NCBI GenBank assembly: GCA_022792295.1
Contig: JAAWAR010000028.1
Span: 25,842-89,841, forward strand
DNA: 64,000 nucleotides
From: Lachnospiraceae bacterium
Lineage (GTDB): Bacteria; Bacillota; Clostridia; Lachnospirales; Lachnospiraceae
Reading direction: 5' to 3'
Position numbers and translations under genes: made by a program. Position 1 is the first letter of the stretch. The number at the start of each line of letters is the position of its first letter. A model generated the notes under the pieces. It saw only the letters and a program-made list of their open reading frames with translations. It did no database searches and had not been told where the DNA came from. This document shows, in pieces, positions 9,743 to 20,027 of this stretch.

Positions 9743-10729
9743 TTACAAAAGCTCCTTTCTGAGTTCTTCCCCGCTTTTGGCCGACAGGTATGCCGGCGCA
9801 ATGTCAAGCACCGTCTTGCAGCCGCTCATTCCCTCATTCTTCATGCGGTATGCGGCACGCGCACACGCTACAATGACTGCCGAGGTAAATTCCGGATTGG
9901 AATCCAGCTTTAAGCTGTACTCGATCACATGGTTATTTTCCAGATTCCAGCCGGTTTTCCCATTGCGGATCACAAAGCCGCCGTGGGGCAGGCCCGCATG
10001 CTCCTTCTTTAATTCTTCCTCACTGACAAAGCATACGGTTGTATCATAGTCGGAAAAATAATTCGGCATTGTTACGATCTCGTTTTCGATTCGTTTCCGG
10101 TCAGCGCCCTCCTCGGCGACCACAAAGCACTCTCTCGTATGCTTCTGTCTCGTTGTCAGAGCCGGTGTGCCTCCGTTTCGGATCTCGGTAAGTACGCTTT
10201 CTACCGGAACCGTATACTGTCTTGCATCCTTCACGCCAGAAATCCGGCGGATGGCATCCGAATGTCCCTGACTCACACCGCGGCCCCAGAAGGTATAGTC
10301 GCTCCCATCGGGCAAAATGGCGTTCGCATAGACACGGTTAATCGAAAACATGCCCGGGTCCCAGCCCGCAGAAATGACCGCCACTCTGCCTGCCTCTCTG
10401 GCAGCTTTATCTACTGCCGCAAAATGCTCTGGAATTTTCGCATGCGTGTCAAAACTGTCTACCACGTTGAAATATTTTGCATATTCCGGCGTCTGGACCG
10501 GAAGATCGGTCGCGCTGCCGCCGCAGAGGATCAAAACATCAATTTTGTCCGCCATCTGCTTTGCCTTGTCTGCTGAATAAACGCCGACATTTTCTGTTAA
10601 TATTTTCACGTCCTTGGGATCCCGTCTTGTAAAGACCGCCGTAAGCTCCAGATCGGGATTATGACGGATCGCACATTCCACACCGCGCCCCAGGTTTCCA
10701 TAACCCATGATTCCGATTTTCACTGTCAT
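9743..10729 (-). CDS. ddh: meso-diaminopimelate D-dehydrogenase
   Basis: MTVKIGIMGYGNLGRGVE, DVLILCGGSATDLPVQ, SAGWDPGMFSINR; internal Met chosen as start. Confidence 0.93.
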   Translation of the reverse strand: MTVKIGIMGYGNLGRGVECAIRHNPDLELTAVFTRRDPKDVKILTENVGVYSADKAKQMADKIDVLILCGGSATDLPVQTPEYAKYFNVVDSFDTHAKIPEHFAAVDKAAREAGRVAVISAGWDPGMFSINRVYANAILPDGSDYTFWGRGVSQGHSDAIRRISGVKDARQYTVPVESVLTEIRNGGTPALTTRQKHTRECFVVAEEGADRKRIENEIVTMPNYFSDYDTTVCFVSEEELKKEHAGLPHGGFVIRNGKTGWNLENNHVIEYSLKLDSNPEFTSAVIVACARAAYRMKNEGMSGCKTVLDIAPAYLSAKSGEELRKELL

Positions 10730-10895
10730 CCTTCCACTCTCCTCTGCCACCGAACCGATATAATCTATTATTTTTAAGAAACGACATAAATTTTTATGAC
10801 GTTTCCTGCACTGATTTTTGCCGTGTGCAAACACAGAAGCTTTCCTGCAAAAATCGTGCAGATCACCCAGAAGGTTATTATAGGTAACGGCAACT

Positions 10896-12248
10896 TTATT
10901 TGTCGTTTTCTATAGTTATAGCAGGTGCGCCGTTGTGTGTCAATTCTTTTTTCATGAAGAAAGCCGTAACAGCGGCCGTCAAAAATTCGGAGGCCGTCAC
11001 TGTAAGCCAGATGCCATTGACACCGAAAAAAACAGGCAGAAAAAATACAAAAAAACTGTTTAAAACCACGCCGCGCAGCAGGGAGATTGTCAGAGAAATC
11101 CCCGGCCGCACAGTCGACTGGAAATAAGCACTGCACAGAATGTTCCATTCGCTGGCCGGAAAACAGATAAAATACAATCGGATTGCCGGGACTGCCATTA
11201 AAAGGACCTCTGGGGAGGGATCCAAAAACAGATGAGATAAAGGGGTCGGGAACAACAGGCCAACCGCCATAAAAAGAACGCCCACAAAAAGCGCCGTCCG
11301 GATTCCGAGCGTACTTGCTTCCCGAACGCGCGCTCTCTTTCCTGCACCAAAGTTCATCGCCAGCAGCGGCTGCACCGCCTGTGCGATTCCGTTCGAGACG
11401 GAGAGCACAACAAGGGCCGTATTGCTGATGATCCCATACACAACCACGCCGATGTCACCCACGTAAGCCAGAAGCTGCCGGTTGAACAAAAACGTCACAA
11501 GGCCGCTCGATACCTCCATTAAAAAGCTCGCCAGACCGCTGCTTATAATTTCCCTCATTTTTCTTAAGCTTAAGGTAGGCACCGGGCGCAGGTGGTTTTC
11601 TTTCGCAAAAAAATGTGCGGAAAGAATCAGGACCGTCAGCGTGCTGCCCGCAGCCGTAGAAAGAGCCGCGCCTCCCATTCCCCATTTCAGGACATAAATA
11701 GTGACATAGTCCAGGATCACGTTCGTGACACCACCGCTTATGACACCTGCCATCGCGAGCCTCGGCGCCCCATCGTTTCTCACAAAGGCCTGTAAAAACG
11801 AGGAAAATACAAATACTGGGGCCGCCGTCACCAGCACCAGACCGTAGGGCCTTGCATAGCCTGTCATACTGTCTGTATTCCCGAGAAGTACAAGCAGGGG
11901 ATCAAAAAAAGTACGGCAGAGGCAAAAGGAAGACACAGCAAACACAACGGCCATGAAAAGCGCCGTCGTGAAATAACCGCGCGCCGCCTTCTCATTTCCC
12001 CGGCCTCGTTCAAAACAAAATAAGACGCTGCCGCCCACCCCGCAGAGCATGCCCAGGCCGAAATACACGCTGTAGAGCGGCAAAAGGAGATTAAGCGCAG
12101 CCATGCCAGCGGCCCCGATCCCGCGTCCGATCATCACGGTGTCCGCCAGGATGTAGATGGAAGTCACGAGTGTCGCACTTACCGACGGCATCAGATAGCT
12201 TATAAAGGCCTGGCGGACCGGAGCCTCAAGCAGATTTATCTGTTTCAT
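10896..12248 (-). CDS. MATE family efflux transporter
   Basis: YILADTVMIGRGIGAAGMAALN and 12-TM pattern. Confidence 0.9.
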   Translation of the reverse strand: MKQINLLEAPVRQAFISYLMPSVSATLVTSIYILADTVMIGRGIGAAGMAALNLLLPLYSVYFGLGMLCGVGGSVLFCFERGRGNEKAARGYFTTALFMAVVFAVSSFCLCRTFFDPLLVLLGNTDSMTGYARPYGLVLVTAAPVFVFSSFLQAFVRNDGAPRLAMAGVISGGVTNVILDYVTIYVLKWGMGGAALSTAAGSTLTVLILSAHFFAKENHLRPVPTLSLRKMREIISSGLASFLMEVSSGLVTFLFNRQLLAYVGDIGVVVYGIISNTALVVLSVSNGIAQAVQPLLAMNFGAGKRARVREASTLGIRTALFVGVLFMAVGLLFPTPLSHLFLDPSPEVLLMAVPAIRLYFICFPASEWNILCSAYFQSTVRPGISLTISLLRGVVLNSFFVFFLPVFFGVNGIWLTVTASEFLTAAVTAFFMKKELTHNGAPAITIENDK

Positions 12249-12272
12249 AAATTATTTTCTCCGACTTGCCCG

Positions 12273-12965
12273 TCATGCCACGTTAAAATTTGTGTCCTGA
12301 TAGCCTTTCAGGCAGGCCCCGGCCTCCTTTCCGTACGCCTCCTCAAAGTCCTCCAGGACCCCCTCAGCGGCGGCTTCTCCTTCCTCACCGAAAATGGCGG
12401 TTGCGACCTCGTAGAATGCCCAGTACAAATGCGCACAGTGGTATTCGAAGCTTCGCAGGCCGGAAGAATTTTTTTCGAGCCTAAAGCCTTCCGCCAGGCC
12501 CGCATTCCGGACTGTCTGGATACAGAAAGCATGGTCGTGCAGCGTCTGCGATACCTCGTATACGAGCTCCGGGTTAAAGCCGCGGCAGATGGATGCGTCC
12601 AGATCGCTGCAGTAGACAAGTCCTGCCTCTGTAAGCCCCATCTTCTTAAACTGCTCATGCCACGGGCAGACATGGATGTGCATCTCATAATCCGGCGAGA
12701 CCGTCTTTACCTCTGTCCGGTTCGCGAAACCGAGCGCCTTTACCTCGTTTGTGGAGATCCATTCCCCGTACTGGCAATATGTCTCATAGGTCAAATCCTT
12801 TCCATCTCGGATGGCACGCTGTGCCATCCGGCGGCCCCGCTGCTCGGCATAATACCGGGCCGCATGCAAAAATGCCGCCTTCCCGCGCTCTCCAAAGCAC
12901 TCCGTCAGACGGACATAGTATTTCGCGGCAAGAAACGCATGTGTCATTTCATTAAATCCCATCAC
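12273..12965 (-). CDS. L-2-amino-thiazoline-4-carboxylate hydrolase-like protein
   Basis: CPWHEQFKKMGL...YCSDLDASICRGFNP; 4-nt overlap with rsmA stop. Confidence 0.75.
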   Translation of the reverse strand: MMGFNEMTHAFLAAKYYVRLTECFGERGKAAFLHAARYYAEQRGRRMAQRAIRDGKDLTYETYCQYGEWISTNEVKALGFANRTEVKTVSPDYEMHIHVCPWHEQFKKMGLTEAGLVYCSDLDASICRGFNPELVYEVSQTLHDHAFCIQTVRNAGLAEGFRLEKNSSGLRSFEYHCAHLYWAFYEVATAIFGEEGEAAAEGVLEDFEEAYGKEAGACLKGYQDTNFNVA

Positions 12966-13831
12966 AATCCCCTTTCTCCCAGAAGGTCCGACAGCCTGGC
13001 AAACTGGGAAAGCGTCAGTGCCTCCCCCCGTACCGCGGCCGAAAGCCCCATTTTTTCTATGGCCTCTGCGGCCTGCTCCCTCGTAAACGGCAGGCCGGAC
13101 GAATTGCCGATGCCGTTTGCCAATGTTTTTCTCCTTTGATTAAACGATGCCCGAATCAGCCGGAACATAAGCCTTTCGTCATCGGCTTTAACCGGCTTTT
13201 CCTTGTACTTTGTCAGCCTGATCACCGCCGAGCCGACGTTCGGGCGCGGAATAAAACAGTTCGGCGGCACATTCGCCACCAGCTCCGCTTTCGCATAATA
13301 CTGGACAGCAAGAGAGAGCGCGCCGTAGTCCTTGGAACCGGGGCCCACCCGCATACGGTCCGCCACCTCCTTCTGTACCATAACCGTAATCATATCGACC
13401 GGAATATCGCTTTCTAAAAGTCCCATGACGATCGGTGTTGTAATATAATAGGGAAGGTTTGCCGTCACCTTCATCGGCCGGCCGTCGTTATAACGGTTGA
13501 CGATAGCGTTCAGATCCGTCTTCAGGATGTCGCCCTGGATCACTGTCACATTCTCATAACCAGCAAGTGTCTCTGCAAGAATCGGCAAAAGCTTTTTATC
13601 AATCTCCACAGCCACCACATGTCCCGCCGCCTCTGCCAGATACTGCGTCATCGTGCCGATGCCCGGACCGATTTCCAAAACACAGTCATCCTTTCTGATT
13701 TCGGCCGCTTCGATTATTTTATCCAGAACATGCGAATCAATCAAGAAATTCTGCCCGAACTTTTTTTGGAATGTAATTCCATGTTTCTGTATGATTTCTA
13801 TGGTATTTTTCGGATTTCCCAGATTTGCCAT
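12962..13831 (-). CDS. rsmA: 16S rRNA dimethyladenosine transferase
   Basis: KKFGQNFLID, VLEIGPGIGTMT, ANLPYYITTPI; start at MANLGNPK. Confidence 0.95.
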   Translation of the reverse strand: MANLGNPKNTIEIIQKHGITFQKKFGQNFLIDSHVLDKIIEAAEIRKDDCVLEIGPGIGTMTQYLAEAAGHVVAVEIDKKLLPILAETLAGYENVTVIQGDILKTDLNAIVNRYNDGRPMKVTANLPYYITTPIVMGLLESDIPVDMITVMVQKEVADRMRVGPGSKDYGALSLAVQYYAKAELVANVPPNCFIPRPNVGSAVIRLTKYKEKPVKADDERLMFRLIRASFNQRRKTLANGIGNSSGLPFTREQAAEAIEKMGLSAAVRGEALTLSQFARLSDLLGERGL

Positions 13832-13841
13832 GTATTTCTCC

Positions 13842-14642
13842 TTACCTCCCTCCGGCCGGCCGCGTATATTCGCACAGCCGGTACAGCCGTTTGGCATTTT
13901 CTGTGGTCTGTCGGATGACCCCCTCTGCCGTTATCCCCTTGAGCTCTGCAAGGGCCTTTGCGACAAGCGGAAGATTTTGGGAGGAATTGCGCTCCCCTCT
14001 GTGCGGCACAGGCGACAGATACGGGCAGTCCGTCTCCAAAACCAGCGCGTCAAGCGGCGCATACTCTACGACCTCCCTCAGCTTCCTGGCATTTTGAAAC
14101 GTGAGTACACCGCCGATCCCCAGGTAAAAGCCCATGTTCAGATATTCCCTCGCCATCTCGATTCCGTAGGAAAAACAATGGATCACACCGCCTGTCGTAC
14201 CTCCACACTCTGCCTTTATGATCTCTAGTGTGTCCTTTGCCGCATCGCGGCTGTGGATGACAACCGGGAGTCTTCCTTCCCTGGCAAGGGCAAGCTGCCT
14301 TACAAACCAACGTTTCTGAATGTCCCTGCCTGGCGTTTCCCAGTGATAATCAAGGCCGATTTCGCCGATCGCGACTACTTTTTCTTTCGCTGCCTGATCC
14401 CGGAGCCAGTCTATATCGGTCTCTGTAAGCTCCCCTGTCTCTGATGGGTGTACCCCGACAGCCGCGTAGATGAACGGATAACGTGCTGCCAGCATCTGGG
14501 TTGTTTTGCAGGATGAAAGGCTTGCGCCTATGTTCACCACCCGGCCGATTCCATGATTTTCTAAATCTCGCAGAAGCGTATCCCGGTCTGCGTCGAACGC
14601 CGCGTCATCGTAATGTGCATGTGTGTCAAATATAAGCTCCAT
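13842..14642 (-). CDS. TatD family DNase
   Basis: LIFDTHAHYDD, VGVHPSE, IGEIGLDYHW, LVLETDCPYLSP. Confidence 0.95.
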   Translation of the reverse strand: MELIFDTHAHYDDAAFDADRDTLLRDLENHGIGRVVNIGASLSSCKTTQMLAARYPFIYAAVGVHPSETGELTETDIDWLRDQAAKEKVVAIGEIGLDYHWETPGRDIQKRWFVRQLALAREGRLPVVIHSRDAAKDTLEIIKAECGGTTGGVIHCFSYGIEMAREYLNMGFYLGIGGVLTFQNARKLREVVEYAPLDALVLETDCPYLSPVPHRGERNSSQNLPLVAKALAELKGITAEGVIRQTTENAKRLYRLCEYTRPAGGR

Positions 14643-15324
14643 GAAGGATTCCCCCTGTAAAGTAAAGGATGGATAGATGCACCGGATAAAACACATACGG
14701 CAGGCAGCCCAGCCTTTTTCCTCTCTCCTGGCTGTAGCGATTCATGAAAAAAAAAGCGGTACAGGCTGCCGGCCACATGAGATCCGGGCCGTAAAGGAAA
14801 AAAAGTGTTAAAATGCCCGCCCGCGTCCGCATCGGAGGATTTTGCCGGAAGAAATAGAAAACCAGAACCAGCAAAAGCCCCACGGGACCGTAATCCATAC
14901 GAAACAGCCAGGCAGCCGTAAAACCGGCTATGGCCGTCAAGCACGCGCAAAGCCGGCCAGCCCGAGAAATCCCCTTTAACGTCAGAAGACCGACGAGCAG
15001 CAAAAACAGCGTATTTTGATTTTTGGGGGCAGACAGGCTGTTTTCTACAACCAGGTTATACGGAAGCTCTGATACGACTGCGGCGGCCAAAAGCCGAGCG
15101 GCATAGCGCTTCCAGTCTTTCGTATGAAGGAAACCTTCGACGAGCAAAAATGCAAAGAGAGGAAAAGCCATCCGCCCGACAAGGCGCATGGCCATACAAA
15201 TCCCCTCTTTAGGCAAGGAGGCGGCGTATTCCGACCCATACATCCAGACATAGGCCGCATGATCGATTGCCATCGCCCCCATAGCGAGAAGCTTTAAATC
15301 CGCCGATGAAAACCGTTTTCCCAA
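14626..15324 (-). CDS. TraX family membrane protein
   Basis: LKLLAMGAMAIDHAAYVW...RLVGRMAFPLFAFLLVEGF typical TraX N-terminus. Confidence 0.88.
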   Translation of the reverse strand: MGKRFSSADLKLLAMGAMAIDHAAYVWMYGSEYAASLPKEGICMAMRLVGRMAFPLFAFLLVEGFLHTKDWKRYAARLLAAAVVSELPYNLVVENSLSAPKNQNTLFLLLVGLLTLKGISRAGRLCACLTAIAGFTAAWLFRMDYGPVGLLLVLVFYFFRQNPPMRTRAGILTLFFLYGPDLMWPAACTAFFFMNRYSQERGKRLGCLPYVFYPVHLSILYFTGGILHGAYI

Positions 15325-17283
15325 CTAACTTACCTCGGAGCCCGCCTTCATATCTTTATCCGGCATCATGAGTGCCAGGTTCCCCTCATCATCCGCCGCG
15401 CTGAGGATCATGCCCTCAGACATCATTCCCGCCAGCTTTGCGGGCTTCAGGTTCGCAACGACCATGACCTTCCTGCCCACCATATCATCCGCTTTGTACC
15501 ACGCCTTGATGCCGCTTAAAATCTGTCTCGTCTCGGAACCAATTTTAATCTGGAAGCACAAAAGCTTCTTTGACTTCGGGACCTCCTCGCACTTTATGAC
15601 CTCTCCGATCTGAAACTGCAGCTTCGCGAAGTCGTCATACGTGATCTCCGGCTTTTTCTCCACATCCATACCGTTCTCCTCCCTGGCAGGCGCTTCTTGT
15701 TTTTCTGCGGCTGTGCACATAGCCCCGACTTTCTCCAAAACCTCCTTGATGTCCATGCGGGCAAAGAGGATCTCCGGTTTTTCCGTAACCTTGTTTTTGC
15801 TCGGGTATAGGCCGAATTCTTTCATGTCCGCAAGCGGCCTCTTTTCTGTCCGAAGCTGGGAGAGGATCCGCTCGGAAGTCTCTGGCATAAAGGAGGCTAA
15901 CAGGGAGGCGCCGATCACAATGGCCTCTGTCAGGTTATAGAGGACCGTCGCCAGGCGGTCTTTTTTCGCCTCATCCTTTGCCAATGTCCATGGAGTTGTC
16001 TCATCGATGTATTTGTTGCTACGCCGGAAAATATTAAAGATTTCCGTCATGGCATCGGCCACGCGCAGCCTGTCCATCTTTTCGTCAGCAAGTCTCGCAG
16101 CCTCCAAGACGACAGCCTTTAAGTCCTCATCCACAGGCTCTTTAACGCCCTTATTCTCCACAACGCCGCCAAAGTATTTATTCGTCATCGAAACCGTCCG
16201 GTTCACAAGATTTCCCAGGATATTCGCCAGGTCAGAATTCATGCGCTCCACCATCAATTCCCAGGAAATAACTCCGTCGTTCTCAAACGGCATCTCATGC
16301 AGTACAAAGTAGCGCACCGCATCCACACCGAAAAAGTCCACCAGTGTGTCTGCATACAGCACGTTCCCCTTCGATTTACTCATCTTTCCGTCGCCCTGCA
16401 GAAGCCAAGGATGGCCGAAGATCTGCTTCGGAAGCGGCTCGCCTAACGCCATCAGAAAGATTGGCCAGTAGATCGTATGGAACCGGATAATGTCCTTTCC
16501 AATTAAATGCAGATCGGCCGGCCAGTATTTTTTATAATTCTCACCATGCGTTTTGTCGCAGTCATAGCCGATTCCCGTGATGTAGTTGCTGAGCGCGTCC
16601 AGCCAGACATAGGTGACGTGCTTCGGGTCAAAATCCACCGGAATCCCCCAGGTAAACGACGTCCTGGACACGCACAGATCCTGCAGGCCCGGAAGCAGGA
16701 AATTGTTCATCATCTCGTTCTTGCGGGAAACGGGCTGGATAAACTCCGGATGTGCGTTTATATGGTCAATGAGCCTTTGGGCATATTTGCTCATACGGAA
16801 GAAGTAGGCTTCCTCCTTGGCCGGCTGTACCGGGCGGCCGCAGTCCGGGCATTTCCCGTCCACAGCCTGAGACGATGTCCAAAACGACTCACAAGGCGTA
16901 CAGTAAAGCCCTTCATAATGCCCTTTATAAATATCTCCCTGCTCGTACAGCTTTTTGAAGATCTTTTGTACCTGTTTTTCATGATCGGCATCCGTCGTAC
17001 GGATAAATTTGTCATAGGAGGTGTTCATCAAATCCCAGATCTTTTGGATCTCACCGGCCACCTGATCCACGAATTCCTTCGGCGTGACCCCGGCCTCCTT
17101 CGCCTTCAGTTCGATTTTTTGTCCATGCTCGTCGGTCCCGGTCTGGAAAAATACGTCATAGCCCTGCTCTCTCTTATAGCGGGCGATCGCATCCGCCAGC
17201 ACGATCTCATAGGTATTGCCGATATGCGGTTTTCCCGAGGTATAGGCAATGGCGGTTGTAATATAGTATGGCTTTTTACTCAT
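15325..17283 (-). CDS. metG: Methionyl-tRNA synthetase
   Basis: HIGN motif, KMSKSKGN, C-terminal tRNA-binding domain (FQIGEVIKCEEVPKSKKLL). Confidence 0.96.
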   Translation of the reverse strand: MSKKPYYITTAIAYTSGKPHIGNTYEIVLADAIARYKREQGYDVFFQTGTDEHGQKIELKAKEAGVTPKEFVDQVAGEIQKIWDLMNTSYDKFIRTTDADHEKQVQKIFKKLYEQGDIYKGHYEGLYCTPCESFWTSSQAVDGKCPDCGRPVQPAKEEAYFFRMSKYAQRLIDHINAHPEFIQPVSRKNEMMNNFLLPGLQDLCVSRTSFTWGIPVDFDPKHVTYVWLDALSNYITGIGYDCDKTHGENYKKYWPADLHLIGKDIIRFHTIYWPIFLMALGEPLPKQIFGHPWLLQGDGKMSKSKGNVLYADTLVDFFGVDAVRYFVLHEMPFENDGVISWELMVERMNSDLANILGNLVNRTVSMTNKYFGGVVENKGVKEPVDEDLKAVVLEAARLADEKMDRLRVADAMTEIFNIFRRSNKYIDETTPWTLAKDEAKKDRLATVLYNLTEAIVIGASLLASFMPETSERILSQLRTEKRPLADMKEFGLYPSKNKVTEKPEILFARMDIKEVLEKVGAMCTAAEKQEAPAREENGMDVEKKPEITYDDFAKLQFQIGEVIKCEEVPKSKKLLCFQIKIGSETRQILSGIKAWYKADDMVGRKVMVVANLKPAKLAGMMSEGMILSAADDEGNLALMMPDKDMKAGSEVS

Positions 17284-17458
17284 ATGTTTAGCTCCTTTTG
17301 GCTGGATAAAAAATGTTCGCTCTGCGTTTCCTTGCCCGATACAGCCTTTCTGTAGAAGTCTACCCCGTCTGCCAGATTTTGTCAAGCCGTGGCCCAAGGA
17401 ATTTTATTCAAAAGCCGCACATATACTGGCAGTGGAACATATCCCAAGGAGTGAAATC

Positions 17459-19282
17459 ATGCATTCTTTCTTTCCGCATTCTGTGCCCCGCCGGCTGCGG
17501 GCTGTTTTTTTCTTGTACCTAACCGTATTGACACTTTTTTTATGCTCCTGCGGGCGTGAGAGACTGGATGTCTCAGGAACCGGCGGACAAACCGGGGAAT
17601 TTTATTCATCCGATCAGCCAGCCGCCCAGACGGCTTTTTCTGACTTTTGTACCCGCGTTTTCCGTGAGGAAATGGAGGGGGCGCCGACCCTTGATCTGCA
17701 TTTTTCTCTCCTGCATCCGGAACGCTATGGGATCCAAACAGAGGAAGTAAGCCTAGGCACGGTGAGTCTCACCGGTATGATTGCCGCAAACGAGGACCGA
17801 AAGGCGCTGCGGGCGGAGCTTTTAAAGTTTCAGCCCGAGGAACTTGAGAAGCGGCAGAGGATCCTTTACGATGCGCTTTTAGAGACGCTTGACGCCTCAC
17901 TTCTCGGGGAAGGCCTGGAACTCTATGAGCAGCCCCTAGCCCCCACCATAGGCGTACAGGCGCAGCTTCCGATCCTCTTGGCCGAATACACATTTACCTC
18001 CCAAAAGGATGTGGAGGACTACCTTTCTCTGCTCTCCCAGCTTGACGGCTATTATGAACAGATCCTTGTATTCGAGCGCCAAAAGGCCGATGCCGGCCTC
18101 GCACCCTCCGACGCCTCTATTGATGCGATCATTGCTTCTTGTGAGAGCTACCTGATCGACCCGGAGGAAAACTTTTTGACCGAAACCTTTGAAACCCGGC
18201 TGGAGCGCCTTTTGGGCACGGGGGAGGATTCCGAGGAGCTAAAAAGCGCTTTACGCGGACGCCATGTTGCAGCGATCCGCGAACATTTCCTCCCCGCCTA
18301 TGAAAATCTGATCACAGGCATGACCGCCTTAAAAGGGCGCGGCATCCGGGACGGCGGGCTCTGCCAGCTTGCAGACGGCAGAAAATACTATGAATACCTC
18401 TTAAGAAGCGGCCCCGGCCTTTCTTATTCGGTCCCTGCATTAAAGAAAGCGCTTGCGGCACAGATGGAGGAGGATCTCACAGCCATTTCCCGACTTTTTT
18501 CCGAGAATCCGTCTCTTGACGCAACGGATTCTGACTTCTCCCTGTCCGACCCGCAAAAGATCCTCGACGATCTCAAGGTACAAATGGCAGGTGAGTTTCC
18601 GACAGGCCCGGACTGTAACTATGAGATCCGCTATGTTCCAAAGTATCTGGAAGGCTCATTAAGCCCCGCCTTCTATCTGACTGCCCCCATGGATGATCTG
18701 AATCAAAATGTAATCTACATAAACGGCGGCTATTCTGACGGGCTCTACACTACGTTAGCGCATGAAGGATTCCCCGGCCATCTCTACCAGACTGTCTATG
18801 CCCGGTCGCATGCCGCACATCCTTTAGAGTCAGTTTTAAGCTGTTCGGGCGCAAATGAGGGCTGGGCGACTTATGTGGAAAACTGTGCCTGCCTGTTTGA
18901 CAACGGACTTCCTGACGGCGTCGGCGAGTACCGCGCCAGGGCCCGTTCCTTTTCTCTCTGCGTCCATGGCCTTTTAGACATCGGCATCCATTACGACGGC
19001 TGGACTATGGAGCAGGCGAAAGAATTTATCACCACCTATTTCCAGGCTGACGATACAGTTGTGCAGGAACTTTGGCAGACCATGATCGACAATCCGACTA
19101 ATTACCTGGAATACTGCGGCGGCTATGTAGAGATCATGGAAATGCGCCGAATGGCAGAGCTGCAGCTTGGAGAACGTTTTTCTCCTTTGGAATTCCATCG
19201 CTTTCTTTTGGACATCGGCCCCCTCCCTTTCCCGGTCATACGGAACTATTTTTCGGAGTGGCTGGAAGCCTCGAAAGCGTAG
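17459..19282 (+). CDS. DUF885 family lipoprotein (putative metallopeptidase)
   Basis: Lipobox LTLFLCSCG; THEGFPGHLYQ (AHEGFPGHLYQT) motif. Confidence 0.85.
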   Translation: MHSFFPHSVPRRLRAVFFLYLTVLTLFLCSCGRERLDVSGTGGQTGEFYSSDQPAAQTAFSDFCTRVFREEMEGAPTLDLHFSLLHPERYGIQTEEVSLGTVSLTGMIAANEDRKALRAELLKFQPEELEKRQRILYDALLETLDASLLGEGLELYEQPLAPTIGVQAQLPILLAEYTFTSQKDVEDYLSLLSQLDGYYEQILVFERQKADAGLAPSDASIDAIIASCESYLIDPEENFLTETFETRLERLLGTGEDSEELKSALRGRHVAAIREHFLPAYENLITGMTALKGRGIRDGGLCQLADGRKYYEYLLRSGPGLSYSVPALKKALAAQMEEDLTAISRLFSENPSLDATDSDFSLSDPQKILDDLKVQMAGEFPTGPDCNYEIRYVPKYLEGSLSPAFYLTAPMDDLNQNVIYINGGYSDGLYTTLAHEGFPGHLYQTVYARSHAAHPLESVLSCSGANEGWATYVENCACLFDNGLPDGVGEYRARARSFSLCVHGLLDIGIHYDGWTMEQAKEFITTYFQADDTVVQELWQTMIDNPTNYLEYCGGYVEIMEMRRMAELQLGERFSPLEFHRFLLDIGPLPFPVIRNYFSEWLEASKA

Positions 19283-19355
19283 TTTTCCCACACTCTGGAC
19301 AAATGATAAAAAATTGCTTATGATAGAAGCAAAAAGACGAAAGGAGAGCGTACAC

Positions 19356-19877
19356 ATGAACGAAGTTTTAAACAATATCCTGACCCGCCGAAGCATCCGC
19401 AAATTTACCGGGACGCCTGTTCCAAAGGAAATCTTAGAGGAGCTTGTAAACGCCGCCCTTCACGCGCCGAGCGGAATGGGCAGACAGACCTGGAAATTTA
19501 CCGTGCTCACCAATAAGGCCCTTCTGGCCCGCCTTACATCTGCCATTGAAAAAGAGCTTGACCGTCCCGGCTACGACATGTACCGGCCGGCCGCTGTCAT
19601 CCTGCCTTCCAATGAGCGAGACAGCCGCTTCGGCAGAGAGGATGATGCCTGCGCGCTTGAAAATATTTTTCTGGCGGCCCATTCCCTGGGGATCGGCTCC
19701 GTGTGGATCAATCAGCTCCAGAATATCTGCGATAAGCCAGATATCCGGGCCGTGCTGGACGATCTGGGCATCCCCGCCGATCATGTCGTCTACGGCATGG
19801 CCGCCCTCGGGTATCCGGACCCGGATACCCCGATCCAGCCGAAGGAACGGATCGGAAAGGTTTCTTATGTGGAATAA
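19356..19877 (+). CDS. Nitroreductase family protein
   Basis: ILTRRSIRKFTGTPVP...APSGMGRQTWKFTVL. Confidence 0.92.
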   Translation: MNEVLNNILTRRSIRKFTGTPVPKEILEELVNAALHAPSGMGRQTWKFTVLTNKALLARLTSAIEKELDRPGYDMYRPAAVILPSNERDSRFGREDDACALENIFLAAHSLGIGSVWINQLQNICDKPDIRAVLDDLGIPADHVVYGMAALGYPDPDTPIQPKERIGKVSYVE

Positions 19878-19895
19878 GAGAAATGGCAGGGAATA

Positions 19896-19944
19896 AAAAG
19901 CCGCCCGACAGTATCTTTACCTAGGATACTGTCGGGCGGCTTTT
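19896..19944. terminator. Bidirectional intrinsic terminator
   Basis: AAAAGCCGCCCGACAGTATC-TTTACCTAG-GATACTGTCGGGCGGCTTTT. Confidence 0.92.
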
Positions 19945-20027
19945 ATCCTGCTTACGCCTCCTCGCGGCGTCTGATTTCCATTTCGACGTTTATAAAAGCC
20001 CAGACAAGCCTGAACGATTATCACCGA

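Noticed and set aside
17284-17458. T-box or SAM-type leader upstream of metG
   Set aside because: The region lacks a T-box motif or a recognisable riboswitch core; only a short spacer with the divergent lipoprotein gene.
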